NCBI RefSeq assembly: GCF_002295115.1
Contig: NZ_NSFV01000008.1
Location: 235,331 to 299,330, forward strand
From: Mesorhizobium sp. WSM4311
GTDB lineage: Bacteria > Pseudomonadota > Alphaproteobacteria > Rhizobiales > Rhizobiaceae
Direction of reading: 5' to 3'
DNA length: 64,000 nucleotides
Below the pieces are notes generated by a model. That model did not search any database. It saw nothing but the letters and a program-made list of their open reading frames with translations, and had not been told where the DNA came from. A program made the position numbers and the translations under genes. Within the stretch, counting starts at the first letter, position 1. Each line of letters opens with the position of its first letter. Positions 55,899 through 63,866 of the stretch are shown one piece after another.

Positions 55899-56432
55899 CT
55901 ACTTCTTCTTGCCTTCCTTGCGGACGATCTTCTCGCCAGCATAGCGAACGCCCTTGCCCTTGTAGGGCTCCGGACCGCGATATTCGCGGATCTCGGCGGC
56001 GACCTGGCCAACCTGCTGCTTGTCGATGCCGGTCACGGTGATTTCCGTCGGCTTCGGCACAGCGATGGTGACACCGGCCGGCGTCTCATAGACGACGTCA
56101 TGGCTGAAGCCAAGAGCCAGCTGCAGGTTCTTGCCCTGCATGGCGGCGCGATAGCCGACGCCGGTGATCTCGAGCTTCTTCTCGAAGCCGTCCTTGACGC
56201 CATGCAGGATGTTGACGATCTGCGTGCGCGACATGCCCCACTTGGAGCGGGCGGTCTTGGTCTGGTCGCGCGGCTGGACAGCGATCTCGCTGCCTTCCAT
56301 CTTGACCAGGACTTCGTCGTTCACCACGAACTTCAGCTCGCCCTTGGGGCCCTTCGCCGTCACGGTCTGGCCGTTGACGGTCGCGGTCACGCCCTGCGGC
56401 AGCGAAACGGGTTTCTTTCCAATACGAGACAT
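55899..56432 (-). CDS. rplF: 50S ribosomal protein L6
   Basis: A 177-residue L6, located near the GTPase centre and bL12 stalk. MSRIGKKPVSLPQGVTATVN opens the first domain, RTQIVNILHGVKDGFEKKLE begins the second, and the C-terminal EIREYRGPEPYKGKGVRYAG is the rRNA-binding signature. 87 bases after rpsH. Confidence 0.98.
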   Translation of the reverse strand: MSRIGKKPVSLPQGVTATVNGQTVTAKGPKGELKFVVNDEVLVKMEGSEIAVQPRDQTKTARSKWGMSRTQIVNILHGVKDGFEKKLEITGVGYRAAMQGKNLQLALGFSHDVVYETPAGVTIAVPKPTEITVTGIDKQQVGQVAAEIREYRGPEPYKGKGVRYAGEKIVRKEGKKK

Positions 56433-56519
56433 TTTGTTGTCCTCGTCACTTCTCTTGTTTCAGGTCTCTGTCTTCGGAACGATCCGAAGACCGGATTCCA
56501 ATTTGCGGTCGCTGCCAGA

Positions 56520-56918
56520 TCAGAAGATCTGGCAGAGGATCTCGCCGCCGACGTTCTGTTCGCGGGCTTCGTGATCGGCCATCACGCCCTTCGGCGTCGA
56601 AAGGATGGCGATGCCGAGGCCGTTGGCGACGTGCGGGATCGACTTGGCCGAGACGTAAACGCGGCGGCCCGGCTTCGAGACGCGGGCGATTTCGCGCACG
56701 ACCGGCGCGCCGTCGAAATACTTCAGCTCGATTTCGATCTCGGACTTGCCGTTATCGAAGTCGGTCTGGCTGTAGTCGCGTATATAGCCTTCAGCCTTCA
56801 GCACGTCGAGGACGCGGGTGCGCAGACGCGAGGCCGGCGTCGAGACGCTCGACTTCTTGCGGCCGTAGGCGTTGCGGATGCGGGTCAGCATATCGCCGAG
56901 AGGATCGCTCAATGACAT
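56520..56918 (-). CDS. rpsH: 30S ribosomal protein S8
   Basis: A 132-residue S8, a primary 16S rRNA binder and in enterics the translational repressor of the spc operon. MSLSDPLGDMLTRIRNAYGR and the C-terminal GLGIAILSTPKGVMADHEAR with GGEILCQIF are the signatures. It lies 12 bases after rpsN. Confidence 0.98.
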   Translation of the reverse strand: MSLSDPLGDMLTRIRNAYGRKKSSVSTPASRLRTRVLDVLKAEGYIRDYSQTDFDNGKSEIEIELKYFDGAPVVREIARVSKPGRRVYVSAKSIPHVANGLGIAILSTPKGVMADHEAREQNVGGEILCQIF

Positions 56919-56930
56919 GTTATGTCCTCC

Positions 56931-57236
56931 TTACCAGCTCGACTTGACCAGGCCCGGGATCTGGCCGTTGTTGCCGAGATCACGAAGCGCGATGCGCGAT
57001 ACTTTGAGCTTGCGATAGTAGGCACGCGGACGGCCGGTGACTTCGCAGCGGTTGCGGATGCGGATCTTGGCCGAGTTGCGCGGCAGGGCAGCAAGCTTGA
57101 GCTGAGCGCGGAAGCGCTCCTCCATCGGCTTGGACTGATCCATGATGATCGCCTTCAGGGCGGCGCGCTTGGGACCGTACTGGTCGGCAAGCTTGCGGCG
57201 CCTGTTGTTCTTCTCGACTGAGCTGGTCTTTGCCAT
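56931..57236 (-). CDS. rpsN: 30S ribosomal protein S14 (zinc-free type)
   Basis: A 101-residue S14 of the long form without the CxxC zinc pairs. MAKTSSVEKNNRRRKLADQY and RCEVTGRPRAYYRKLKVSRI are the family signatures. The C-terminal NGQIPGLVKSSW is complete. 27 bases after rplE and 12 before rpsH. Confidence 0.98.
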   Translation of the reverse strand: MAKTSSVEKNNRRRKLADQYGPKRAALKAIIMDQSKPMEERFRAQLKLAALPRNSAKIRIRNRCEVTGRPRAYYRKLKVSRIALRDLGNNGQIPGLVKSSW

Positions 57237-57263
57237 TTCAGATTTTTCCTTTTCTCGCTGCCG

Positions 57264-57842
57264 TTACTGGCGGAAGGGGAAGTTGAAAGCCTTGAGCAAT
57301 GCCCTGGCTTCGTCGTCCGTCTTCGCAGTCGTACAAACGATGACGTCCATGCCCCAGATCTGATCAACCTTGTCGTAGTTGATCTCCGGGAACACGATGT
57401 GCTCCTTGATGCCCATGGCGTAATTGCCACGGCCATCGAAGCTCTTGGGGTTCAGTCCGCGGAAGTCGCGGACGCGCGGCAGCGCGATGTTCACGAGGCG
57501 GTCGAGGAACTCGTACATGCGTTCCTTGCGCAGCGTGACCTTGGCGCCGATCGGCATGTTCTCGCGGACCTTGAAGCCGGCGATCGAATTGCGGGCGCGG
57601 GTGACGACGGCCTTCTGGCCGGCGATCAGCGCCAGGTCTTCGGCCGCGACCGAGGGCTTCTTCGAATCGGCGGTCGCTTCGCCGACACCCATGTTCAGGA
57701 CGATCTTGTCGAGGCGCGGAACCTGCATGTCGTTGTCGTAGCCGAACTGCTCCTGCAGCGCCTTGCGGATGGTCTCGTTGTAGACCTGCTTCAGACGCGG
57801 CGTGTTGGTGGCAGTCGCCTGCTTGCTTTGAGCCTTAGCCAT
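57264..57842 (-). CDS. rplE: 50S ribosomal protein L5
   Basis: A 192-residue L5, the 5S rRNA-binding central protuberance protein. Begins MAKAQSKQATATNTPRLKQV and has QVPRLDKIVLNMGVGEATAD, KVTLRKERMYEFLDRLVNIA and FDGRGNYAMGIKEHIVFPEI. Start chosen where the family begins; its first codons overlap the rplX end by eight bases. Confidence 0.98.
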   Translation of the reverse strand: MAKAQSKQATATNTPRLKQVYNETIRKALQEQFGYDNDMQVPRLDKIVLNMGVGEATADSKKPSVAAEDLALIAGQKAVVTRARNSIAGFKVRENMPIGAKVTLRKERMYEFLDRLVNIALPRVRDFRGLNPKSFDGRGNYAMGIKEHIVFPEINYDKVDQIWGMDVIVCTTAKTDDEARALLKAFNFPFRQ

Positions 57843-58149
57843 TGATGACTTCTCCCGAGCGCTTGGCGACGCGCACCTTCTTGCCGTCCTTCTGGAAGAT
57901 GAAACCGACGCGGGTCGGCTTGCCATCCTTGGGGTCGGCCAGCGCGATGTTCGACAGCTGGATCGGCGCTTCCTTGGTGATGATCCCGCCCTCTTGGGAC
58001 TGGGTCTGCTTCTGGTGACGACGGATCATGTTGACGCCGCGCACCAGCGCGGTGTCATCCTTCGGCTGAACCGAGAGGACTTCGCCCGAACGGCCCTTGT
58101 CCTTGCCGGCCAGCACGACGACCTTGTCGCCTTTTCTAATCTTTTGCAT
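57835..58149 (-). CDS. rplX: 50S ribosomal protein L24
   Basis: A 104-residue L24, an initiator of 50S assembly. KIRKGDKVVVLAGKDKGRSG is the KOW motif, and VNMIRRHQKQTQSQEGGIIT follows. Twelve bases after rplN and overlapping rplE by eight bases. Confidence 0.98.
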   Translation of the reverse strand: MQKIRKGDKVVVLAGKDKGRSGEVLSVQPKDDTALVRGVNMIRRHQKQTQSQEGGIITKEAPIQLSNIALADPKDGKPTRVGFIFQKDGKKVRVAKRSGEVING

Positions 58150-58161
58150 TGGTCCGGCTCC

Positions 58162-58530
58162 TTACAGCACTTCAGGCGCGAGCGAGATGATCTTCATGTG
58201 GTTCTTGGCGCGGAGTTCGCGCGGAACCGGTCCGAAGATACGCGTGCCGATCGGCTCTTTCTTGTTGTCGACGAGAACGGCCGCGTTCTTGTCGAAACGG
58301 ATCACGCTGCCGTCCGGGCGGCGGATGTCCTTGGCCGTGCGTACCACGACCGCCTTCATCACATCGCCCTTCTTAACGCGGCCGCGCGGAATGGCTTCCT
58401 TGATGGACACCACGATGATGTCGCCCACGGAAGCGTATTTCCGCTTCGAGCCGCCCAGCACCTTGATGCACATGACACGACGCGCGCCGGAATTATCCGC
58501 CACGTCGAGGTTTGTTTGCATCTGAATCAT
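58162..58530 (-). CDS. rplN: 50S ribosomal protein L14
   Basis: The 122-residue L14 forms an intersubunit bridge. MIQMQTNLDVADNSGARRVM and the RGRVKKGDVMKAVVVRTAKD loop are highly conserved, and IFGPVPRELRAKNHMKIISL ends the protein. Follows rpsQ by 84 bases. Confidence 0.99.
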   Translation of the reverse strand: MIQMQTNLDVADNSGARRVMCIKVLGGSKRKYASVGDIIVVSIKEAIPRGRVKKGDVMKAVVVRTAKDIRRPDGSVIRFDKNAAVLVDNKKEPIGTRIFGPVPRELRAKNHMKIISLAPEVL

Positions 58531-58614
58531 GACTGGCCGCCTTCTTCTTTTCTAACGGGACGGGCTCGAAGCCCCTCCCCGGTCTGTCCAAAATTCGTTG
58601 TTTACGCCCAGAGG

Positions 58615-58854
58615 TCAGGCTTGGTCCGAAGACACGACGATCCAGCGCTTGTCCTTGGAAATCGGCTTCGATTCCTGGATGAACACCTGATCGCCAACCT
58701 TGTGGGCGTTGTTCTCGTCGTGCGCCTTGTACTTCTTGGTCATGCGCACGGTCTTCTTCATCACGGGATGCGTGAAGCGCCGTTCGACCTTGACGACAAC
58801 CGTCTTCTCGTTCTTGTCGCTGACGACGGTGCCCTGCAGAATGCGCTTTGGCAT
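58615..58854 (-). CDS. rpsQ: 30S ribosomal protein S17
   Basis: A 79-residue S17, a primary 16S rRNA binder. MPKRILQGTVVSDKNEKTVV, KVERRFTHPVMKKTVRMTKK and YKAHDENNAHKVGDQVFIQE are the OB-fold blocks. Eleven bases after rpmC. Confidence 0.98.
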   Translation of the reverse strand: MPKRILQGTVVSDKNEKTVVVKVERRFTHPVMKKTVRMTKKYKAHDENNAHKVGDQVFIQESKPISKDKRWIVVSSDQA

Positions 58855-58865
58855 GGTTTTCGTCC

Positions 58866-59066
58866 TTAAGCCTTCTTGGCCGCGGACTTTTCCGCAGCGA
58901 TGGTCTTGATACGCGCAATGTCCTTACGAACCTGCCTCACGCGCGCGGTCTTCTCGAGCTGGCCGGTGGCCTTCTGGAAGCGCAGGTTGAACTGCTCCTT
59001 CTTCAGGCTGGCCAAGTCGTCGGTCAGCTGGTCCTGGGTCTTGGTCCGGATGTCTTCGGCTTTCAT
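58866..59066 (-). CDS. rpmC: 50S ribosomal protein L29
   Basis: A 66-residue helical hairpin at the tunnel exit. It starts MKAEDIRTKTQDQLTDDLAS; LKKEQFNLRFQKATGQLEKT is the family signature, and a Lys/Ala-rich tail (AAEKSAAKKA) ends it. The ATG at 59066 is 13 bases after rplP. Confidence 0.98.
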   Translation of the reverse strand: MKAEDIRTKTQDQLTDDLASLKKEQFNLRFQKATGQLEKTARVRQVRKDIARIKTIAAEKSAAKKA

Positions 59067-59079
59067 GATCAGCCCGTCC

Positions 59080-59493
59080 TTATTCTGCGATGCGCTGTAC
59101 GAAGCGCGTCCTGACCGAGAGCTTGGCCGCGCCGAGACGCAGCGCCTCACGGGCGGTTTCTTCACTGACGCCGTCGATCTCGAACATGATGCGGCCCGGC
59201 TTGACGCGCGCCGCCCAGTAGTCGACGGCACCCTTGCCCTTGCCCATGCGGACTTCGGTCGGCTTCGACGTGACCGGCAGATCCGGGAAAATACGGATCC
59301 AGACACGGCCAGCACGCTTCATTTCACGAGTGATCGCGCGGCGGGCCGCCTCGATCTCACGCGCGGTGACGCGGTTCGGCTCAAGCGCCTTCAGCCCGAA
59401 ACCACCGAAATCCAGGTTGGTGCCGCCCTTTGCGGTACCATGGATACGGCCCTTGAACTGCTTGCGGAACTTTGTGCGCTTTGGCTGCAGCAT
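59080..59493 (-). CDS. rplP: 50S ribosomal protein L16
   Basis: A 137-residue L16 near the A-site tRNA. MLQPKRTKFRKQFKGRIHGT at the start, WIRIFPDLPVTSKPTEVRMG in the middle with GKGKGAVDYWAARVKPGRIM. The Arg equivalent to the hydroxylated E. coli Arg81 is in the PTEVRMGKG stretch region. 27 bases after rpsC. Confidence 0.99.
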   Translation of the reverse strand: MLQPKRTKFRKQFKGRIHGTAKGGTNLDFGGFGLKALEPNRVTAREIEAARRAITREMKRAGRVWIRIFPDLPVTSKPTEVRMGKGKGAVDYWAARVKPGRIMFEIDGVSEETAREALRLGAAKLSVRTRFVQRIAE

Positions 59494-59520
59494 CGTTCTA
59501 ACTCCAAATTCCTAAATGTC

Positions 59521-60246
59521 TCAGGCGTTTTCGCGACGACGACCGCGTTCGCGATCACCACCACCGCCATGCGCAGCATCACCCTCGGTCGCGCGACGTT
59601 CCGAAGCCATCGGGTCGTGCTCGAGGATCTCGCCCTTGAATACCCAGACCTTGACGCCGCAGATGCCGTACGCCGTATGCGCTTCGGCCGTGCCGTAGTC
59701 GACATCGGCGCGCAGCGTGTGCAGCGGCACGCGACCTTCGCGGTACCACTCCATGCGGGCGATTTCGGCGCCGCCGAGACGGCCCGAGCAGTTGATGCGG
59801 ATGCCTTCGGCACCGAGGCGCATCGCCGACTGCACGGCGCGCTTCATGGCGCGGCGGAACGCGATGCGGCGCTCGAGCTGCTGGGCGATCGACTGGGCGA
59901 CCAGGGTCGCGTCGATTTCCGGCTTGCGCACTTCGACGATGTTGAGGTGCGTCTCGGACTTCGTCATCTCCATCAGCTTCTTGCGAAGCTTCTCGATGTC
60001 GGCGCCCTTCTTGCCGATGATCAGACCCGGGCGCGCGGCATGGATGGTGACGCGGCACTTCTTGTGCGGGCGCTCGATCACGACCTTGGAGATCGCGGCC
60101 TGCTTGAGTTCCTTCTCAAGATACTTGCGGATCTTGATGTCCTCATGCAGCAGCTTGCCGTACTCGCCGGTGTTCGCGAACCAGCGCGAATCCCAGGTGC
60201 GGTTGATGCCGAGGCGAAGACCGATCGGATTGACTTTCTGGCCCAT
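59521..60246 (-). CDS. rpsC: 30S ribosomal protein S3
   Basis: A 241-residue S3 at the mRNA entry of the 30S subunit. MGQKVNPIGLRLGINRTWDS starts it, the KH domain has IHAARPGLIIGKKGADIEKL and the C-terminal domain has YGTAEAHTAYGICGVKVWVF. An Arg/Gly-rich tail (GGGGDRERGRRRENA) ends it. One-base overlap with rplV. Confidence 0.99.
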   Translation of the reverse strand: MGQKVNPIGLRLGINRTWDSRWFANTGEYGKLLHEDIKIRKYLEKELKQAAISKVVIERPHKKCRVTIHAARPGLIIGKKGADIEKLRKKLMEMTKSETHLNIVEVRKPEIDATLVAQSIAQQLERRIAFRRAMKRAVQSAMRLGAEGIRINCSGRLGGAEIARMEWYREGRVPLHTLRADVDYGTAEAHTAYGICGVKVWVFKGEILEHDPMASERRATEGDAAHGGGGDRERGRRRENA

Positions 60247-60635
60247 TATGCGGCCTCCCCTTTTTCTTCGACTTCACGAACGACGATCGTGAGGTGCGAG
60301 AACGGCTTCTCGATGCGGCTGGCGCGACCACGGCCACGAGCGTGGAACCGCTTCATGACGATCGACTTGCCGACATAGGCTTCCGCCACGATCAGCGCAT
60401 CGACGTCGAGGTCGTGGTTGTTTTCCGCGTTGGCAATCGCCGATTCCAGCGTCTTCTTGACCGTGCCGGAAATCCGCTTGGCCGAGAATTCGAGATCGGA
60501 AAGCGCTGTCGCGACCTTCTTGCCGCGGATCAGCGCGGCAACGAGGTTCAGCTTCTGCGGGCTGATACGGATCGTGCGCAACACGGCGCGCGCTTCGTTG
60601 TCAGCAAGCCTGCGCGGAGCTTTGGCCTTGCCCAT
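60246..60635 (-). CDS. rplV: 50S ribosomal protein L22
   Basis: A 129-residue L22 whose beta-hairpin lines the exit tunnel. MGKAKAPRRLADNEARAVLR, NLVAALIRGKKVATALSDLE and the hairpin RFHARGRGRASRIEKPFSHL are visible. Its stop shares one base with the rpsC start; two bases after rpsS. Confidence 0.99.
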   Translation of the reverse strand: MGKAKAPRRLADNEARAVLRTIRISPQKLNLVAALIRGKKVATALSDLEFSAKRISGTVKKTLESAIANAENNHDLDVDALIVAEAYVGKSIVMKRFHARGRGRASRIEKPFSHLTIVVREVEEKGEAA

Positions 60636-60637
60636 GA

Positions 60638-60916
60638 TTATTTCCTCTTCGCCTTCTTATCCGCGCCGTGACCGTAATAGGTCCGCGTCGGAGCGAATTC
60701 ACCGAACTTATGACCGACCATGTCCTCGTTCACCGAGACGGGAACATGCTTCTGGCCGTTGTAGACACCGAAGGTGAAGCCGACGAACTGCGGCAGGATG
60801 GTGGAGCGACGGCTCCACATCTTGATCACCTCATTGCGACCACCTTCACGAACCTTGTCCACCTTCTTGAGAAGGTAGCCGTCGATGAAGGGGCCTTTCC
60901 AAATAGAACGAGTCAC
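60638..60916 (-). CDS. rpsS: 30S ribosomal protein S19
   Basis: A 92-residue S19 of the 30S head. MTRSIWKGPFIDGYLLKKVD, VGFTFGVYNGQKHVPVSVNE and GHKFGEFAPTRTYYGHGADK are the conserved blocks. Between rplB (16 bases) and rplV (2 bases). Confidence 0.99.
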   Translation of the reverse strand: MTRSIWKGPFIDGYLLKKVDKVREGGRNEVIKMWSRRSTILPQFVGFTFGVYNGQKHVPVSVNEDMVGHKFGEFAPTRTYYGHGADKKAKRK

Positions 60917-60932
60917 TTGGCGTTACCTCTTC

Positions 60933-61766
60933 TTAGCTCTTGCGCTGATGGCGCGAGCGCAGGATGAACTTGTCGGTCGCCTTGTTGGACCGCGTCTTCT
61001 TGCCCTTGGTCGGCTTTCCCCACGGGCTGACCGGATGACGGCCACCGGAGGTGCGGCCTTCACCACCGCCGTGCGGATGGTCGACCGGGTTCATGGTCAC
61101 GCCGCGATTGTGCGGACGCTTGCCGCGCCAAACCGTGCGGCCGGCCTTGCCGTCGTTGATGTTGCCGTGGTCGGGGTTCGACACGGCACCGACGGTGGCC
61201 ATGCAGGAGCCGTGAACGACACGCTGCTCGCCCGAGTTGAGGCGCAGGATCGCCATACCCTGGTCGCGACCGACGAGCTGGGCGTAACCGCCGGCCGAAC
61301 GGGCGACCTGGGCGCCCTTGCCCGGCTTCAGCTCGATGTTGTGGACGATCGTGCCGACCGGCATCGAGGCCAGCGGCATCGCATTGCCCGGCTTCACGTC
61401 GACCGCTTCGCCAGCCACGATCTTGTCGCCGGCGGCAAGGCGCTGCGGGGCGATGATGTAGGATAGCTCACCATCGTCGTACTTGATCAGCGCGATGAAG
61501 GCGGTGCGGTTCGGATCGTATTCAATGCGCTCGACCGTGCCGACGACGTCGAACTTGCGGCGCTTGAAGTCGATGATGCGGTACGAACGCTTGTGACCAC
61601 CGCCGATGAAGCGGGCGGTGATGCGGCCGTAATTGTTGCGGCCGCCCGACTTGGTCAGGCCCTCGGTCAGACCCTTGACGGGCTTGCCCTTGTAGAGGCC
61701 CGAGCGGTCGACGATGACCAGCTGGCGGGTGCTCGGCGTTACCGGGTTGAATTTTTTCAGTGCCAT
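60933..61766 (-). CDS. rplB: 50S ribosomal protein L2
   Basis: A 277-residue L2, required for subunit joining and peptidyl transfer. GGGHKRSYRIIDFKRRKFDV, GNAMPLASMPVGTIVHNIEL and the TMNPVDHPHGGGEGR-type loop (here VTMNPVDHPHGGGEGRTSGG) with the essential His are present. Basic C-terminal tail LRSRHQRKS. 22 bases after rplW. Confidence 0.99.
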   Translation of the reverse strand: MALKKFNPVTPSTRQLVIVDRSGLYKGKPVKGLTEGLTKSGGRNNYGRITARFIGGGHKRSYRIIDFKRRKFDVVGTVERIEYDPNRTAFIALIKYDDGELSYIIAPQRLAAGDKIVAGEAVDVKPGNAMPLASMPVGTIVHNIELKPGKGAQVARSAGGYAQLVGRDQGMAILRLNSGEQRVVHGSCMATVGAVSNPDHGNINDGKAGRTVWRGKRPHNRGVTMNPVDHPHGGGEGRTSGGRHPVSPWGKPTKGKKTRSNKATDKFILRSRHQRKS

Positions 61767-61788
61767 TGTTCTGTCCTCGCGGCCTTGC

Positions 61789-62082
61789 TCAGAGACCCGT
61801 CGCGACGTCGATCGACTGGCCGTCGGCCAGCGTCACAATCGCCTTCTTGACGTCGCTCTGGCGGCCGATCGTGCCGCGGAAGCGCTTGATCTTGCCCTTG
61901 CGGACAAGCGTGTTCACGGCCATCACCTTGACGCCGAACAGCGCTTCGACGGCGGCCTTGATTTCCGGCTTCGACGCCTTCTTGGCGACGTTGAAGACGA
62001 CCTGGTTCTGCTCGGAAGCCATGGTCGACTTTTCGGTGATCGCCGGGCTGACGATCACGTCGTAGTGACGAAGGTCGGTCAT
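61789..62082 (-). CDS. rplW: 50S ribosomal protein L23
   Basis: A 97-residue L23 at the tunnel exit, docking site for SRP and trigger factor. YDVIVSPAITEKSTMASEQN, VVFNVAKKASKPEIKAAVEA and LVRKGKIKRFRGTIGRQSDV are the blocks. Its start overlaps the rplD stop by four bases. Confidence 0.98.
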   Translation of the reverse strand: MTDLRHYDVIVSPAITEKSTMASEQNQVVFNVAKKASKPEIKAAVEALFGVKVMAVNTLVRKGKIKRFRGTIGRQSDVKKAIVTLADGQSIDVATGL

Positions 62083-62699
62083 TTAAAGCGCTCCTCGAGA
62101 GCCTCGACGGCGGCCTTGGAAAGGACCAGCGTGCCGCGGCGCAGAATGTCGTAGACGTTGATGCCCTGGATGGGCAGCACGTCGATGTTGGGAATGTTGG
62201 TCGCGGCCAGCTTGAAGTTCTTGTCAAGCTCGGCGCCACCGATCACCAGGGCGTTGCTCAGGCCCAGCGTCGCGAAATTCGCGATCAGCGCCTTGGTCTT
62301 GGCCTCGGTCAACTTCAGCTCGTCGATGACGATGATCGACGCGCTCTTGGCCTTGGCCGAGAGAGCGTGCTTCAAGCCCAGGGCGCGCACCTTCTTCGGC
62401 AGATCGTGCTCGTGGCTGCGAACGACCGGGCCGTGGGCCTTGCCGCCGCCGCGGAACTGCGGAGCGCGTGCCGAATGGTGACGGGCGCGGCCCGTACCCT
62501 TCTGCTTGTACATCTTGGCGCCGGTGCGCGCGATTTCGGCGCGGCCCTTGGCCTTGTGCGTGCCCTGCTGCTTCTTGGCAAGCTGCCAGCGCACGACGCG
62601 CTGCAGGATGTCCTCGCGCGGATCAAGGCCGAAAATCTCCTCGGAGAGTTTCACCTTGCCGGCGTCCTTGCCGCCAAGCGTTGTGATCTTGAGATCCAT
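62079..62699 (-). CDS. rplD: 50S ribosomal protein L4
   Basis: A 206-residue L4; its extended loop lines the exit tunnel, and the enteric protein autoregulates the S10 operon. MDLKITTLGGKDAGKVKLSE, then KGRAEIARTGAKMYKQKGTG and RARHHSARAPQFRGGGKAHG form the loop. Shares one base with the rplC stop and overlaps rplW by four. Confidence 0.99.
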   Translation of the reverse strand: MDLKITTLGGKDAGKVKLSEEIFGLDPREDILQRVVRWQLAKKQQGTHKAKGRAEIARTGAKMYKQKGTGRARHHSARAPQFRGGGKAHGPVVRSHEHDLPKKVRALGLKHALSAKAKSASIIVIDELKLTEAKTKALIANFATLGLSNALVIGGAELDKNFKLAATNIPNIDVLPIQGINVYDILRRGTLVLSKAAVEALEERFK

Positions 62700-63427
62700 T
62701 ATTCCGCTCCCTCTGTGGCCGGAGCCTCGTTCTTAGCAGCACTTCCTGCTGCAACTGGGCGGATCGCGGCGGGCTTCGGCGCATTGGCCGGCAGTGCCAC
62801 CTTGGCCGCATCGCGGACCAGGATCCAGGCGCCCTTCGACCCGGGAACCGCTCCGCGGATCAGGATCAGGCCGCGGTCGGCATCGGTCGAGACGATCTCG
62901 ACATTCTGCGTCGTCACGCGGGTGTCGCCCATGTGGCCGGCCATCTTCTTGCCCTTGAACACCTTGCCGGGGTCCTGGCGCTGGCCGGTCGAACCGTGCG
63001 TACGGTGCGAGACCGAGTTACCGTGCGTTGCGCGACCACCACCCATGTGGTGACGCTTGATGACGCCCTGGAAACCCTTGCCGATCGTCGTGCCCGTCAC
63101 ATCGACCTTCTGGCCGGCGACGAAGTGCTCGACGGTGATCTCGGCGCCGACATCGATCATGTTGTCGGCCGAGACGCGGAACTCGGCAACCTTCGCCTTC
63201 GGCTCGACGGAAGCGGTCGCGAAATGGCCGCGCATCGCCTTCGACGTGTTCTTCACCTTGGCGAGGCCAACGCCGAGCTGAACGGCGGTGTAGCCATTCT
63301 TCTCCTGCGTGCGCTGCGCCACGACCTGGCAGTTCTCCATCTGGAGAACGGTGACGGGAACATGTTCCCCGGCATCGTTATAGATGCGGGTCATTCCCAC
63401 CTTCTTTGCAATCACACCTGAACGCAT
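62699..63427 (-). CDS. rplC: 50S ribosomal protein L3
   Basis: A 242-residue L3, an early assembly protein. MRSGVIAKKVGMTRIYNDAG is the family start (preferred over 12 upstream in-frame codons). GFQGVIKRHHMGGGRATHGN contains the loop whose Gln is methylated in enterics, and VTTQNVEIVSTDADRGLILI follows. An Ala/Pro-rich extension of about 30 residues ends it. 61 bases after rpsJ. Confidence 0.98.
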   Translation of the reverse strand: MRSGVIAKKVGMTRIYNDAGEHVPVTVLQMENCQVVAQRTQEKNGYTAVQLGVGLAKVKNTSKAMRGHFATASVEPKAKVAEFRVSADNMIDVGAEITVEHFVAGQKVDVTGTTIGKGFQGVIKRHHMGGGRATHGNSVSHRTHGSTGQRQDPGKVFKGKKMAGHMGDTRVTTQNVEIVSTDADRGLILIRGAVPGSKGAWILVRDAAKVALPANAPKPAAIRPVAAGSAAKNEAPATEGAE

Positions 63428-63488
63428 CGGTTCAATTCCTTTAGAGTTCCGGGCCAGGGGCACCGCCCCTTACCGCGCTCTCATTCCC

Positions 63489-63797
63489 TTAGAGCTTGAT
63501 CTCGACGTCGACGCCGGCGGCCAGATCGAGCTTCATCAAAGCATCGACGGTCTGCGGGGTCGGATCGACGATGTCGAGCAGACGCTTGTGCGTGCGCATC
63601 TCGAACTGCTCGCGGCTCTTCTTGTCGACGTGGGGCGACCGGTTCACCGTGAACTTTTCGATCCGCGTCGGCAGCGGAATGGGGCCGCGGACGTTTGCGC
63701 CGGTGCGCTTGGCCGTCGACACGATTTCCTTCGTCGAGGCGTCGAGCACGCGGTGATCAAACGCCTTCAGGCGGATGCGGATATTCTGTCCGTTCAT
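63489..63797 (-). CDS. rpsJ: 30S ribosomal protein S10 (NusE)
   Basis: A 102-residue S10, which also joins the NusB antitermination complex. MNGQNIRIRLKAFDHRVLDA, TGANVRGPIPLPTRIEKFTV and RSPHVDKKSREQFEMRTHKR are all diagnostic. It follows tuf by 69 bases and begins the S10 block. Confidence 0.99.
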   Translation of the reverse strand: MNGQNIRIRLKAFDHRVLDASTKEIVSTAKRTGANVRGPIPLPTRIEKFTVNRSPHVDKKSREQFEMRTHKRLLDIVDPTPQTVDALMKLDLAAGVDVEIKL

Positions 63798-63866
63798 GCG
63801 TCACTTCCTTGTTCTGGCGCGGCGCGGGCAACTTCCGCGCCCGCGACAGATCGGTTTAAGTCCAAA